Assembly (NCBI RefSeq): GCF_004117935.1 | Contig: NZ_SDOY01000137.1 | Location: forward strand, 26,470-90,469 | Source of the DNA: Streptomyces roseicoloratus | Lineage (GTDB): Bacteria; Actinomycetota; Actinomycetes; Streptomycetales; Streptomycetaceae | Direction of reading: 5' to 3' | Length of the DNA stretch: 64,000 nt | Notes under the pieces: generated by a model | Database searches by the model: none | What the model was told of the DNA's origin: nothing | Seen by the model: only the letters and a program-made list of their open reading frames with translations | Shown: piece by piece, positions 53,539-63,129 of the stretch | Position numbering within the stretch: the stretch's first letter is position 1 | Layout of the letters: each line of letters begins with the position of its first letter | Translations under genes and position numbers: made by a program

Positions 53539-54466
53539 TGACAGACGGGGAACTTTGCCGGGATCCGCCCGTCATCACCCGATCCCGCTCCCCCTCCGGG
53601 CCCGGATTCCCGTGCAGGTCAGGATTCCCCTCCAGGCCCGGATTTCCGTGCAGGTCAGGATTCCCCTCCCGATCCCGGTCAAGGGCCTGGTCTCGATCCA
53701 GGTCCCGGTCCGCCACCGGGCTCGCCGCCCTGCCGGTCAGGCCGTCGGCCACCCGGTCCGCCAGCCGCATCGCGTACGGCGCGAGCAGCAGGCCCGCGCC
53801 CATCACGGCGGCCCCGGCCACCGCGTCGAGGAAGTAGTGGTTGGCCGTGCCCATGACCACCAGCACGGTCAGCAGCGGATAGCCGACGCAGAGCGCCTTG
53901 AACAGCGGCGTCCGCCCGTACCGCCACAGCATCACGCCGCACCACAGCGCCCAGCCCACGTGCAGGCTCGGCATCGCCGCGTACTGGTTGGTGAACGCGC
54001 CGAGCCCGCGCGGTGCGCTCGCCTCCCCGCCCCACCAGCCGTACGAGCTGAACCGCGCCATCGTGTCCACGAAGCCGTGACCCGGGTCGAGCAGCCGGGG
54101 CGGACAGGTCGGGAGCAGGGTGAAGCCCACGAGGCCGAGCAGCGTGGAGACCATCAGCCAGGTCCGCGCGGCCCGGTACCGCGTCGGCCGGCGACGGAAC
54201 AGCCAGACCAGGACCGTGGGCGTGACCAGGTAGTGGAGGGAGGCGTACGCGAAGTCGGCGGGCACGCCGAGCGCGGGCACCGTCGTGAAGAGACGGTTCA
54301 GCGGGCGCTCCACGGCGATGCCGAGGACGTCCTCGGCGCGCAGGATCGCGAGGCCGTGGCCGACCGCCGTGCCGACGTCCCCGCGGGCGAGGAGCCGCCC
54401 GCCGGAGTAGGCCGCGTACACCACGGCGATCAGCAGGAGCTCCGCCCACCAGCGTGGCCTGCGCAT
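53447..54466 (-). CDS. PAP2-family membrane phosphatase
   Basis: 339 residues, GGGGG before the ATG at 54466. About six membrane helices. The PAP2 core reads AAMPSLHVGWALW (PSGH variant) and GTANHYFLDAVAG with the catalytic His and Asp, the wording of Aur1/inositol-phosphorylceramide-synthase-like bacterial proteins. It may transfer or remove phosphate groups on lipids. After about residue 265 a hydrophilic tail holds Asp/Arg and GNPDLHGNPGLEG repeats from a 36-bp DNA repeat; the tail overlaps the start of the next gene by 92 bp, so one of these two ends may be mis-set. Confidence 0.83.
   Translation of the reverse strand: MRRPRWWAELLLIAVVYAAYSGGRLLARGDVGTAVGHGLAILRAEDVLGIAVERPLNRLFTTVPALGVPADFAYASLHYLVTPTVLVWLFRRRPTRYRAARTWLMVSTLLGLVGFTLLPTCPPRLLDPGHGFVDTMARFSSYGWWGGEASAPRGLGAFTNQYAAMPSLHVGWALWCGVMLWRYGRTPLFKALCVGYPLLTVLVVMGTANHYFLDAVAGAAVMGAGLLLAPYAMRLADRVADGLTGRAASPVADRDLDRDQALDRDREGNPDLHGNPGLEGNPDLHGNPGPEGERDRVMTGGSRQSSPSVSGGWETSAGERIPGQRSAPTAADDIPSSAR
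53601..53669. repeat. Two 36-bp direct repeats in the PAP2 tail
   Basis: Adjacent near-identical units beginning CCCGGATT(C/T)CCGTGCAGG; the second is a few bases shorter. They encode the GNPDLHGNPG repeats on the minus strand. Confidence 0.75.
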
Positions 54467-54649
54467 CCGAATCCCCCAGTTCTTCCCGTCTTCCCGATCG
54501 CGGTCACGGGGCCGGATCGGGGCGTGTGCCGTTCGGGACCGACCCGGGGAAGACGTCGGCGGAGGGTCCGGGGTTGCCCGGGGGCCACCGCGAATTCGCG
54601 TGGGTGATGATGGGAGGGCACCCTTCCCGTGAACCAATGGAGAGCCTTC

Positions 54650-55246
54650 ATGGCACCGCGCATCCTGCTCGCCCGGCACGGCCAGACGGAATGGTCGCTG
54701 CTCGGCCGCCACACCGGCAGGACCGACATCCCGCTGCTCGACGAGGGCCGGCGCGGCGCGAAACTGCTCGGCACCCGTCTCGGCCGCGGGCCGTGGGCCG
54801 GGCTCGACGGCGTCGAGGTGCGCACCAGCCCGCTCTCGCGCGCCCGGGAGACCTGCGAGCTGGCCGGCTTCGGCGAGCGCGCCGAGAACTGGGACGCCCT
54901 GTTGGAGTGGGACTACGGAGCCTACGAGGGGCTGACGCCGGCCGAGATCCAGGCGATCAGGCCGGGCTGGTTCATCTGGCGCGACGGCGTTCCGGAGGGC
55001 GAGACCCTGGCCGAGGTCTCGGCCCGGGCCGACGAGGTCGTCGAGTGGGCCCGCTCGGCCGACCGCGACGTCCTGGTCTTCGCCCACGGCCACATCCTGC
55101 GCTCGATCGGCGCGCGCTGGCTGGGCGAGGACATCTCCTTCGCCGCCCGCATCCGCCTCGACCCGACGAGCCTCTCGGTCCTCGGCTGGGCCTATGGCGC
55201 CCCGGCGCTCGAACGCTGGAACGACACGGGGCACCTGGAGGCGTAG
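54650..55246 (+). CDS. Histidine phosphatase (phosphoglycerate-mutase-like)
   Basis: 198 residues from the ATG at 54650 (GGAGAG upstream). Catalytic motif LARHGQTEWS; then TSPLSRARETCELAG, EWDYGAYEGLT and the second His in FAHGHILRSIGARW. The SixA/PhoE-type fold dephosphorylates small metabolites or proteins by a phosphohistidine step; the substrate is unknown. Divergent from the PAP2 gene. Confidence 0.9.
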   Translation: MAPRILLARHGQTEWSLLGRHTGRTDIPLLDEGRRGAKLLGTRLGRGPWAGLDGVEVRTSPLSRARETCELAGFGERAENWDALLEWDYGAYEGLTPAEIQAIRPGWFIWRDGVPEGETLAEVSARADEVVEWARSADRDVLVFAHGHILRSIGARWLGEDISFAARIRLDPTSLSVLGWAYGAPALERWNDTGHLEA

Positions 55247-55344
55247 TCGCCCGGGGGCCGAAGAGTCCCCGCATGGTGGCCGTCCCGGCCCCGAGGGCCC
55301 GGGGCGGTGCACCGGGCCGAGGACGCGGGGCGCCGACCCTGGCC

Positions 55345-55376
55345 GGACACGGACACGGACACGGACACGGATACGG
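55345..55376. repeat. Five GGACAC-type hexamer repeats
   Basis: A short tandem run between the phosphatase and NsdA-like genes, next to two copies of CGGGGCGCCGA. No gene or terminator is evident in the 194-bp gap. Confidence 0.55.
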
Positions 55377-55440
55377 GCGCGGGCGCCGACCCGGGCCGGG
55401 GACGCGGGGCGCCGATCCTGGCCGGGGCCCGGCGGCGGTG

Positions 55441-56742
55441 TCAGTACGTCGCGAGGACCCGCCGCGTGTCCGTCAGCAGCGTGCGGATGCGGGCCGACTC
55501 CACGCCCTCCGACGAGGCCTCCACGCGGCGCACCTCCGCCGCCGCCTCGTCCGGGCGGCCCGCGCGGGCGAGGTTGCCGGCGAGCTGGGCGCGGTAGAGG
55601 GCGAGGTTGCGGGCGAAGTGCGGGTCCTGGAGGACCGTGGCGCGGTGGGCGTGACGGGCCGCGCGGGACCAGTCGCCGAGCAGCGACCAGCACAGGGCCT
55701 CCTGTGCCTCCAGTTCCGGCTCGCCGAAGAACGACATCCACTCCGGGTCCCGCTCGCCCGGGCCGCGCCCGAAGTGGGCGTGCGCCCGGCCCAGCGCCTC
55801 GGAGCACGCCGGACGGTCGCCGAGCCCGGCCCACGCCGCCGCCTCCCGCAGCGTCAGCAGCGCGAGCAGCCGGTCGGAGCCGAGCGGTGTCGCGGCCCGC
55901 AGGCCCGCCTGCGCCGCCCGCACCGCCTCCCGGGGCCGGCCCGAGTCGCGGGCCAGGAACGAGGTGTTGCAGAACGCGTGCGCCTCCAGGGCGAGGTCGC
56001 CCGCCACGCGCGCGGTGGCGAGCGCCTCGGCGTAGTGCGAGCGCGCGTCGTCGAGCCGGCCCGAGTCGTGGGCCAGCCAGCCCACGGAGATGGCCAGTTC
56101 GCCGGCGCCGTTGTGCAGCCGGTCGGCGGTGGCGCGACGGGCGGTGACGCCCGCGTCGAGCAGGGCGTAGGCGGTGCGCAGCGGCTGGGTGGCGCGCCGG
56201 TAGAGGCCCTCGGCGCCGTGCCGGTCGTCGAGCAGCCGGATCTGGCGGACCGCGTCCTCGACCGCGCGGACCTCGGCGTCGCCGACGCGGTGGACGGAGC
56301 GGGGAGCCGGGATGCTCGCGGCTGCGGGGCCGCCGAGTCCCAGCGAGGCGGCCGCCAGGGTGGCGGTGCCGCCGGTCATGAATGCGCGACGCAGCACGTC
56401 GCTCTCCTCATCGTTCCGGGTGGTGAGGGCGGGGGGTGGCGCCGGCGCGGCAGCCGTGGCCGCTGCTGCGGCCGGCCGCCGGCCGCGAACGGCCTCCCGC
56501 GCCGAGAACCCCAGATCCGCAAGGCTCAGTCCGGGGAACATGTGCAGGAAGACCCGCTCGTACGCGTAGTTCGGGCAACGGATCTCGCCCGCCTCCACGC
56601 GCCCGATGTAGCGGGCGTCGCAGGCGACCTGCTCGCCGATCTCCCGGGCCGCCCGGCGGACGCACGCGGCGAACTCCGCCGCCGAACGCCGTCCGCGGAG
56701 CCTGCGGAAGGCGAGATTGGGAACTGCCCGTGACAACGCCAT
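55441..56742 (-). CDS. NsdA-like HTH/TPR regulator
   Basis: 433 residues from the ATG at 56742 (GGAGAGGG upstream). The N-terminal helical domain with VACDARYIGRVEAGEIRCPN and YAYERVFLHMFPG is the signature of the Streptomyces NsdA/NsdB regulator group. A Tat-like stretch (RRAFMTGGTATLAAASLG, about 117-134) follows, then TPR repeats over residues 150-420 (DDARSHYAEALATARVAGD). NsdA represses sporulation and antibiotic production in S. coelicolor; whether this is the orthologue or a paralogue is not readable here. Confidence 0.83.
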   Translation of the reverse strand: MALSRAVPNLAFRRLRGRRSAAEFAACVRRAAREIGEQVACDARYIGRVEAGEIRCPNYAYERVFLHMFPGLSLADLGFSAREAVRGRRPAAAAATAAAPAPPPALTTRNDEESDVLRRAFMTGGTATLAAASLGLGGPAAASIPAPRSVHRVGDAEVRAVEDAVRQIRLLDDRHGAEGLYRRATQPLRTAYALLDAGVTARRATADRLHNGAGELAISVGWLAHDSGRLDDARSHYAEALATARVAGDLALEAHAFCNTSFLARDSGRPREAVRAAQAGLRAATPLGSDRLLALLTLREAAAWAGLGDRPACSEALGRAHAHFGRGPGERDPEWMSFFGEPELEAQEALCWSLLGDWSRAARHAHRATVLQDPHFARNLALYRAQLAGNLARAGRPDEAAAEVRRVEASSEGVESARIRTLLTDTRRVLATY

Positions 56743-56966
56743 GGCCGAGCCCTCTCCTGGTGCTGCCGGTGTTCCGGCGGGGCAAAACGTACCTGCTGTG
56801 ACCGGACGCGTACGCGGTGTTTGGCAACAAATCGGATATCTCGCATGCGATCTGCCATGAACTGCCATCCTTTGCGGCGGCGTGCCGCCGTAGCCGTTGA
56901 CGTCCTTCGGCGTTGAACCATGCGGAGAGACGGAACGCGTCTCCTCTTCGGAGCGAGGAGGGTCCC

Positions 56967-57464
56967 ATGGTGGAAATGGTGGAAACCGGAGCCATCGGGC
57001 CGGTCGCGTCGTCGCACTCGTCGCAGTCGTCGACCGAGCGGCACTCACCGACCCGGGACGCGAGCGCGTCCCCCGCGTCCGCCGCGCCGCCCGTCGCCCC
57101 CTGTGACCTGGTGACCGTGCCGGCCCGGCAGGGCCTGGAGGCCGTGGACATCCTGCGCCGCGGCGGCGCCCCGGCCGTCGGTCCCGTCCTGCACGACGGC
57201 GCCTGCGACACGCTCGGCTTCCTGGTGCCGCCCGGCACCGCCGCGGCCTGGGACATGCCGGGCAGCGCGTGTACCAGGACCGACGGCCGCGGCCTGCGGC
57301 TGCCGGAACTGCCCGAGCTCCCCGGCCCCGACGGCGCCACCCCGCGCCCGGCGGACTGGCTGCTGCCGCCCGGCGACAGCGGCGAGGTCACCGACCCGGC
57401 GATGCTCCGCGAGGCCCTGGGCCAGGCGGCCCGCCTGATCGAGGCCGCCGACGGCTGCCGCTGA
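56967..57464 (+). CDS. Hypothetical protein
   Basis: 165 residues from the ATG at 56967 (GAGGAGGG upstream). The N terminus is Ser-rich (VASSHSSQSSTERHS); the second part is ordered, with LEAVDILRRG, VLHDGACDTLGFLVPPGTAAAWDMPGSAC and WLLPPGDSG. I know no domain. Possibly a conserved Streptomyces protein of unknown role. Confidence 0.68.
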   Translation: MVEMVETGAIGPVASSHSSQSSTERHSPTRDASASPASAAPPVAPCDLVTVPARQGLEAVDILRRGGAPAVGPVLHDGACDTLGFLVPPGTAAAWDMPGSACTRTDGRGLRLPELPELPGPDGATPRPADWLLPPGDSGEVTDPAMLREALGQAARLIEAADGCR

Positions 57465-57533
57465 GGCTCCGCCCGTGCGCGCGCCGACCCCCGCCGCTGA
57501 GCCCCGCCCCCGGCCCGCGCGGATAATGGGGCC

Positions 57534-58400
57534 GTGGCCAGGAACAGACAGCGGGAGCGGGCGGCGGGTGCCGTCGCGGTCGTCGAGACCGTGGACGGCG
57601 GGCTCGCCGAGCTCATACCCGACCGGGAGCGGGCGCGCGGCTGGACGCTGCTCATCGACGGCGCCCCGCAGTCGCACGTCGACCTCGACGACCCCGCGTA
57701 CCTCTCCTTCGAGTACCAGCGGCGCCTCGGTCACATCGCCGACCTCGTCGCACCGCCCCACCGGCCCGTCCAGGCCGTGCACCTCGGCGGCGGCGCCTTC
57801 ACCCTCGCCCGCTACGTCGCCGCCACCCGGCCCCGCTCCACCCAGCAGATAGTGGAGCTGGACGAGCCGCTGGTCCGGCTGGTGCGCCGCGAGCTGCCGC
57901 TCGACTCCGGCGCCCGGATCCGGGTCCGGTCCACCGACGCCCGCGCCGGTCTCGGCAAGGTCGCCGACGGCTGGGCGGACCTGATCATCGCCGACGTGTT
58001 CAGCGGGGCCCGTACGCCCGCGCACCTGACCACCACGGAGTTCCTGGCCGAGGTACGGCGGGTGCTGCGGCCCGGCGGCTTCTACGCCGCCAACCTCGCC
58101 GACGGCCCGCCGCTCGCCCACCTGCGCGGCCAGATCGCCACCGCCGCCACCGTCTTCCCCGAACTGGCGCTCGCCGCCGACCCGACCGTGCTGCGCGGGC
58201 GCCGCTTCGGCAACGCCGTGCTGCTGGCCTCGGACCGGGAGCTGCCGGTGGCCGAGCTGACCCGGCGGGTGGCGACCGACCCCCACCCGGGGCGGGTCGA
58301 GCACGGACGGACGCTCGCCGACTTCACGGGCGGCGCCGCGCCGGTCACCGACGCGAGCGCCAAGCCCTCGCCCGTACCGCCCGCGGCCGTCTTCCGCTGA
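57534..58400 (+). CDS. Spermidine-synthase-like methyltransferase-fold protein
   Basis: 288 residues, GTG start. The fold shows VHLGGGAFTLARYVAATRP (nucleotide-binding GGG motif), QQIVELDEPLVRLVRREL, RVRSTDARAGL and DLIIADVFSGARTPAHLTT, the pattern of spermidine synthase and related aminopropyltransferases. The active-site D(I/V)FSG is kept, but the substrate-gating residues cannot be judged. Many actinobacterial members are annotated as fused MFS/spermidine synthase; this one has no MFS part. Confidence 0.78.
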   Translation: MARNRQRERAAGAVAVVETVDGGLAELIPDRERARGWTLLIDGAPQSHVDLDDPAYLSFEYQRRLGHIADLVAPPHRPVQAVHLGGGAFTLARYVAATRPRSTQQIVELDEPLVRLVRRELPLDSGARIRVRSTDARAGLGKVADGWADLIIADVFSGARTPAHLTTTEFLAEVRRVLRPGGFYAANLADGPPLAHLRGQIATAATVFPELALAADPTVLRGRRFGNAVLLASDRELPVAELTRRVATDPHPGRVEHGRTLADFTGGAAPVTDASAKPSPVPPAAVFR

Positions 58401-58470
58401 CCCGCGCCCGCGGCCGTCTTCCGCTGGCCCGCGCCCGCAACCGCGCCCGCGACCGCGCCGGGGCGTACGG

Positions 58471-59058
58471 TCAGCGTTCGTCGATCTCCACGCGCGGCGC
58501 GGTGTCGTGCCAGAGGCAGAAGACGGAGATCTCCCGGGAGTCCTTGGTGAAGGTGACCCGGATCCAGGTGGGCTGCTTCCACACCTGCATCTGCCAGCCG
58601 GACCCGGGGACCGCCGAGACCAGTTCGGCCGAGGACGGTCCCAGGTCGAAGACCACCCGGCCGCCGTCCGTCCCGTAACTCTTCACGTCGCCCGAGCCGT
58701 TGCCCGAGGCCGTGCCGGAACCGGTGCCGGTGCCGCCGCCGGAGCCGCCCGGCGCGGTGGTCCTCGGGGCGGCCGGCCGGTCGGCCGGGGCCGTGGCGGC
58801 CGTCGTGGCGGGCCGGGCGGTGCTCGGCGTGGCCGTGGGGGCCGTGGTGGGCGAGCCGGGATCCGGGGTCGCCGAGGCCATCGGGTCCGTGCCCGCGGTG
58901 GCGTCGCCGATCGCCGTCGCACCGGACGGGATCGGCAGGGCCCGCGGCGGGTCGTACACCGTGCCGGCCAGCACCGTGTGCACCCCCCACCAGGAAAGGG
59001 TGACCGCCGCGCCGGTGGCGAGCGACCACGCCAGGGCGTGAACCAGTCCTCTTCGCAC
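58471..59058 (-). CDS. Secreted/lipid-anchored hypothetical protein
   Basis: 195 residues from the GTG at 59058. One hydrophobic segment (about 8-31), a Thr/Ala/Pro-rich linker (about 45-120) and a C-terminal beta-rich domain, WQMQVWKQPTWIRVTFTKD...SVFCLWHDTAPRVEI. Divergent from the two-component system at 59101; the 42-bp gap means shared promoter DNA and possible regulation by that response regulator. Confidence 0.75.
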   Translation of the reverse strand: MRRGLVHALAWSLATGAAVTLSWWGVHTVLAGTVYDPPRALPIPSGATAIGDATAGTDPMASATPDPGSPTTAPTATPSTARPATTAATAPADRPAAPRTTAPGGSGGGTGTGSGTASGNGSGDVKSYGTDGGRVVFDLGPSSAELVSAVPGSGWQMQVWKQPTWIRVTFTKDSREISVFCLWHDTAPRVEIDER

Positions 59059-59100
59059 CGGCTCATCCTGCCATCCCCCACATGGCGTACGGTGCGGGCC

Positions 59101-59795
<695 letters not shown>

Positions 59796-59799
<4 letters not shown>

Positions 59800-61259
59800 G
59801 ATGGGCCCTGGTCAAGGTGGCGCTCGCCGTCACCGTCATGGTCGTGGTCGCCTTCGCCGTACCGCTCGGCCTGGTCGTCAAGGAGATGGCCCGCGACCGG
59901 GCGTTCTCCAACGCCGAGCGGCGGGCCGCCGGACTCGCGCCGGTGCTCGCCATCACCACCGACCGGGAACAGCTGGAGCGGGCCGTCGCCACCACCGACG
60001 ACGGAGCCGAAGGCCGGCTCGCCGTCCATCTGCCGCCGCCGCCCGGCGAACCCGGCGGGCCGGGCGAGGTGATCGGCGCCCGGCGGTCGTCCGGCGACGA
60101 CCTGGCCACCACCCGCGCGCTCGGCCGCGCCACGATCGCCGAGGTGTCCGGCGGCTTCGCGCTGCTCCAGCCCGCCGCGGTCAGCTCCGGCCAGGTCGCC
60201 GTCGTCGAACTCTTCGTCCCGGAGGGTGAGGTCACCAACGGCGTCGCCACCGCCTGGCTGGTGCTCACCGTCGTCGGCGTCGCCCTGATCATCGGCTCGG
60301 TCGCCGTCGCCGACCGGCTCGGGCTGCGCATGGTGCAGCCCGCGCAGCGGCTCGCCCGCGCCGCGCACGAGCTGGGCGAGGGCCGGCTGGGCGCGCGGGT
60401 CCGCGAGGAGGGCCCGCCGGAGCTCAAGTCGGCCGCCGTCGCCTTCAACTCGATGGCCGACCAGGTCGTCCAGCTGCTCGCCAACGAGCGGGAACTCGCC
60501 GCCGACCTCTCGCACAGGCTGCGCACCCCGCTGACCGTGCTGCGGCTCAACGCGGCCTCGCTGGGCTCCGGTCCGGCCGCCGACCAGACCAGGGCGGCGG
60601 TGGAACAGCTGGAGCGCGAGGTCGACACCATCATCCGTACGGCACGGGACGCCAAGCCGCAGACGGCGGCGACGGCACCGGTCGCGGGCTGCGACGCCGC
60701 CGAGGTGGTCCGCGAGCGGATGGACTTCTGGTCGGCGCTCGCCGAGGACGAGGACCGCAAGGTACGGGTCGCCGGCGTCGAACGGCCGGTACGGATCCCG
60801 GTCGCGCGGCCCGAACTGGTCGCCGCGCTCGACGCCCTGCTCGGCAACGTCTTCCGGCACACCCCGGACGGCACCGCCTTCTCCGTCGACCTCCACAACG
60901 GCGAGGACGCCGTGATCGTCCTGGTCTCGGACGCGGGCCCCGGCATCCCCGATCCCGCGGCGGCACTGGCCCGCGGCGCGGGCAGCGGCCGCGACGGCTC
61001 GACCGGCCTCGGCCTGGACATCGTGCGCCGGATGGCCGAGTCGACGGGCGGCGACGTCCGCATCGGACGCTCGGTGCTGGGCGGCACGGAGGTCCGCATC
61101 TGGATCGGCCTGGGCGAGACGGGCGGGCGCGGCGGGCGTGGCGACGGGGGCGAGCGGAGGGGCCGGCGCGTCCGCGGCACCCGCGGCACGCCGGGCGGCC
61201 ACGGTCTCCCGGCCGGCCGGGGCGGTTCGGGCGGCCACGGACGGCGCCGCGGGCGGTGA
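59796..61259 (+). CDS. Sensor histidine kinase
   Basis: 487 residues, GTG start overlapping the regulator's stop. Membrane helices 8-28 and 152-173 enclose an extracytoplasmic sensor of about 120 residues rich in Pro/Gly; HAMP region 174-225; His240 in DLSHRLRTPLTVLR; ATP site with N-box ALLGNVFRHTPDG, DAGPGIPDP and GSTGLGLDIV. The C-terminal 45 residues are a Gly/Arg-rich tail (GGRGGRGDGGERRGRR) that runs into DNA repeats and is probably not part of the kinase fold. Confidence 0.92.
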
Positions 61260-61339
61260 GGCGGGCGGCACCGCGGGCGGTGAGGCGGCGTCCTGGGGGA
61301 GCGGTCCGCGGGCGGTGAGGCGGCGTCCTGGGGGAGCGG
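61247..61339. repeat. Two exact 34-bp direct repeats plus a partial copy
   Basis: The unit beginning CCGCGGGCGGTGAGGCGGCG occurs at 61271-61304 and 61306-61339, with a partial copy starting at 61247 inside the kinase gene. The 270-bp gap after it holds CTTAAG/CTAAG near 61380-61395 and a pyrimidine-rich leader before the chitinase. Confidence 0.8.
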
Positions 61340-61529
61340 CGCCGCGGGGAGCCGTACCTTTTCCCGTCCCGATGCCTTCCTTAAGCGGAGCCTAAGAATC
61401 CCAACCCCGGCCCGCTCCTTGCCATTTGTCCGTTTCCCTGTCGCTAGCGTGCTGCCGCACCCGCATCCCACCTCCCCCCCCACCTCCCCCCACATCCCTC
61501 CCCCCGGCACACACAGAGGCAGGCACCCG

Positions 61530-63023
61530 ATGGGCACCAGTTCGCACCGGCGCAAGGCGAGCGGCAGGACGAAGGTCGTCGGCGTGGTCGTGGCCGCCGC
61601 GGTGATCGGCGGCGCGGCGTTCGCGCTCTCCGGCACCGCACAGGCCGCGTCCGTCGGCGCCGCGTACACCAGGACCAGCTCCTGGACCGGCGGCTACACC
61701 GGCCAGTACGTCGTCACCAACGAGACGGCCGGGGTCCAGTCGGGCTGGACGCTGGAGTTCGACCTGCCCGAGGGCACCACCATCAGCTCCCTCTGGAACG
61801 GCGAGCACACCGTCTCCGGCCGTCACGTCACCGTGAAGCCCGCGAGCTGGAACAAGGACCTCGCCGCCGGCCAGTCCGTCACCGTCGGCTTCGTCACCAC
61901 GGCCTCCGGCCAGGCCGGCGACCCCGCCAACTGCCTCATCAACAAGGCCACCTGCTCCGTCGGCGGCGCCACGCCCACCCCGAGCGGCCGCCCCACCACC
62001 CAGCCGACCGCCACGGCGACCCCCACGGCCACCGCCACGCCGACCCCCACCAAGACGGCCACCCCCACGCCGACGAAGACCGCGACGCCGACGCCGACCG
62101 CCACCGCGACCACCCCGCCGCAGCCCGGCACCGCCGCCAAGTACGCCCCGTACGTCGACACCTCGCTCTACCCGGCGTACGACCTCCTCGCCACCGCCGA
62201 CCAGACGGGCGTCAAGGAGTTCAACCTCGCCTTCATCACCTCCGGAGGCGGCTGCGCCCCGCTGTGGGGCGGCGTCACCGACCTCGCGAACGACAAGGTC
62301 GCCGCCCAGATCGGCGCCCTGCGGGCCAAGGGCGGCGACGTGCGCGTCTCGTTCGGCGGCGCCGCCGGTCACGAACTCGCCCTGAACTGCTCCTCGTCGA
62401 CCGAGCTGGCCGCCGCGTACGGCAAGGTCGTCGACCGGTACAAGCTCACCAAGGTCGACTTCGACATCGAGGGCGCCGCGCTGCCGAACACCGCCGCCAA
62501 CACCCGGCGCGCCCAGGCCATCGCCCAGCTCCAGAAGAGCCACCCCGGCCTGAACGTCTCCTTCACGCTGCCCGTCATGCCCGAGGGTCTCACCCAGCCG
62601 GGCGTGGACCTGCTCGCCGACGCGAAGCGGAACGGCGTCCGCGTCGACGCCGTGAACATCATGGCCATGGACTACGGGCCGGCCTACAGCGGCGACATGG
62701 GCCAGTACGCGATCTCCGCCGCCACCGCCACCCAGGCCCAGATCAAGGGCGTCCTCGGTCTCTCGGACGCGGCCGCCTGGAAGGCCGTCGCGGTCACCCC
62801 GATGATCGGCGTCAACGACGTCGTCACCGAGGTCTTCAAGGTCGACGACGCCACCCAGCTCGTCGAGTTCGCCCGCGCCAAGGGCATCGGCTGGCTGTCG
62901 ATGTGGTCCTCGACCCGCGACAAGCAGTGCGCGGCCGGCGCGGTGAACTACGCGGACGCCACCTGCTCCTCGATCCTCCAGCAGCCGCTCGCCTTCACCA
63001 AGGCCTTCGCCGCCTACAAGTAG
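61530..63023 (+). CDS. CBM2-GH18 chitinase
   Basis: 497 residues from the ATG at 61530. Signal peptide about 1-39; an N-terminal CBM2 carbohydrate-binding domain (about 41-135; SWTGGYTGQYVVTNE, SGWTLEFDLPEG, SLWNGEHTVSG); a TPTPTKTATPT linker (about 148-195); then a GH18 barrel with VRVSFGGAAG and catalytic KVDFDIEG (Glu314), of the ChiD-like short-barrel type. It degrades chitin outside the cell. No TGGTCTAGACC-type site is visible upstream, so its control seems to differ from the chitinase at 42566. Confidence 0.92.
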   Translation: MGTSSHRRKASGRTKVVGVVVAAAVIGGAAFALSGTAQAASVGAAYTRTSSWTGGYTGQYVVTNETAGVQSGWTLEFDLPEGTTISSLWNGEHTVSGRHVTVKPASWNKDLAAGQSVTVGFVTTASGQAGDPANCLINKATCSVGGATPTPSGRPTTQPTATATPTATATPTPTKTATPTPTKTATPTPTATATTPPQPGTAAKYAPYVDTSLYPAYDLLATADQTGVKEFNLAFITSGGGCAPLWGGVTDLANDKVAAQIGALRAKGGDVRVSFGGAAGHELALNCSSSTELAAAYGKVVDRYKLTKVDFDIEGAALPNTAANTRRAQAIAQLQKSHPGLNVSFTLPVMPEGLTQPGVDLLADAKRNGVRVDAVNIMAMDYGPAYSGDMGQYAISAATATQAQIKGVLGLSDAAAWKAVAVTPMIGVNDVVTEVFKVDDATQLVEFARAKGIGWLSMWSSTRDKQCAAGAVNYADATCSSILQQPLAFTKAFAAYK

Positions 63024-63129
63024 GCCCTCCGGACCACCAGGTCCCCCCACGCGCGCGCCCCGGCCGGACTCACCCCACCGCCGCCCGGGGCGCGCCCCTG
63101 TGCCCGTGCTCCCGTGCGGCCCCGGCCCG

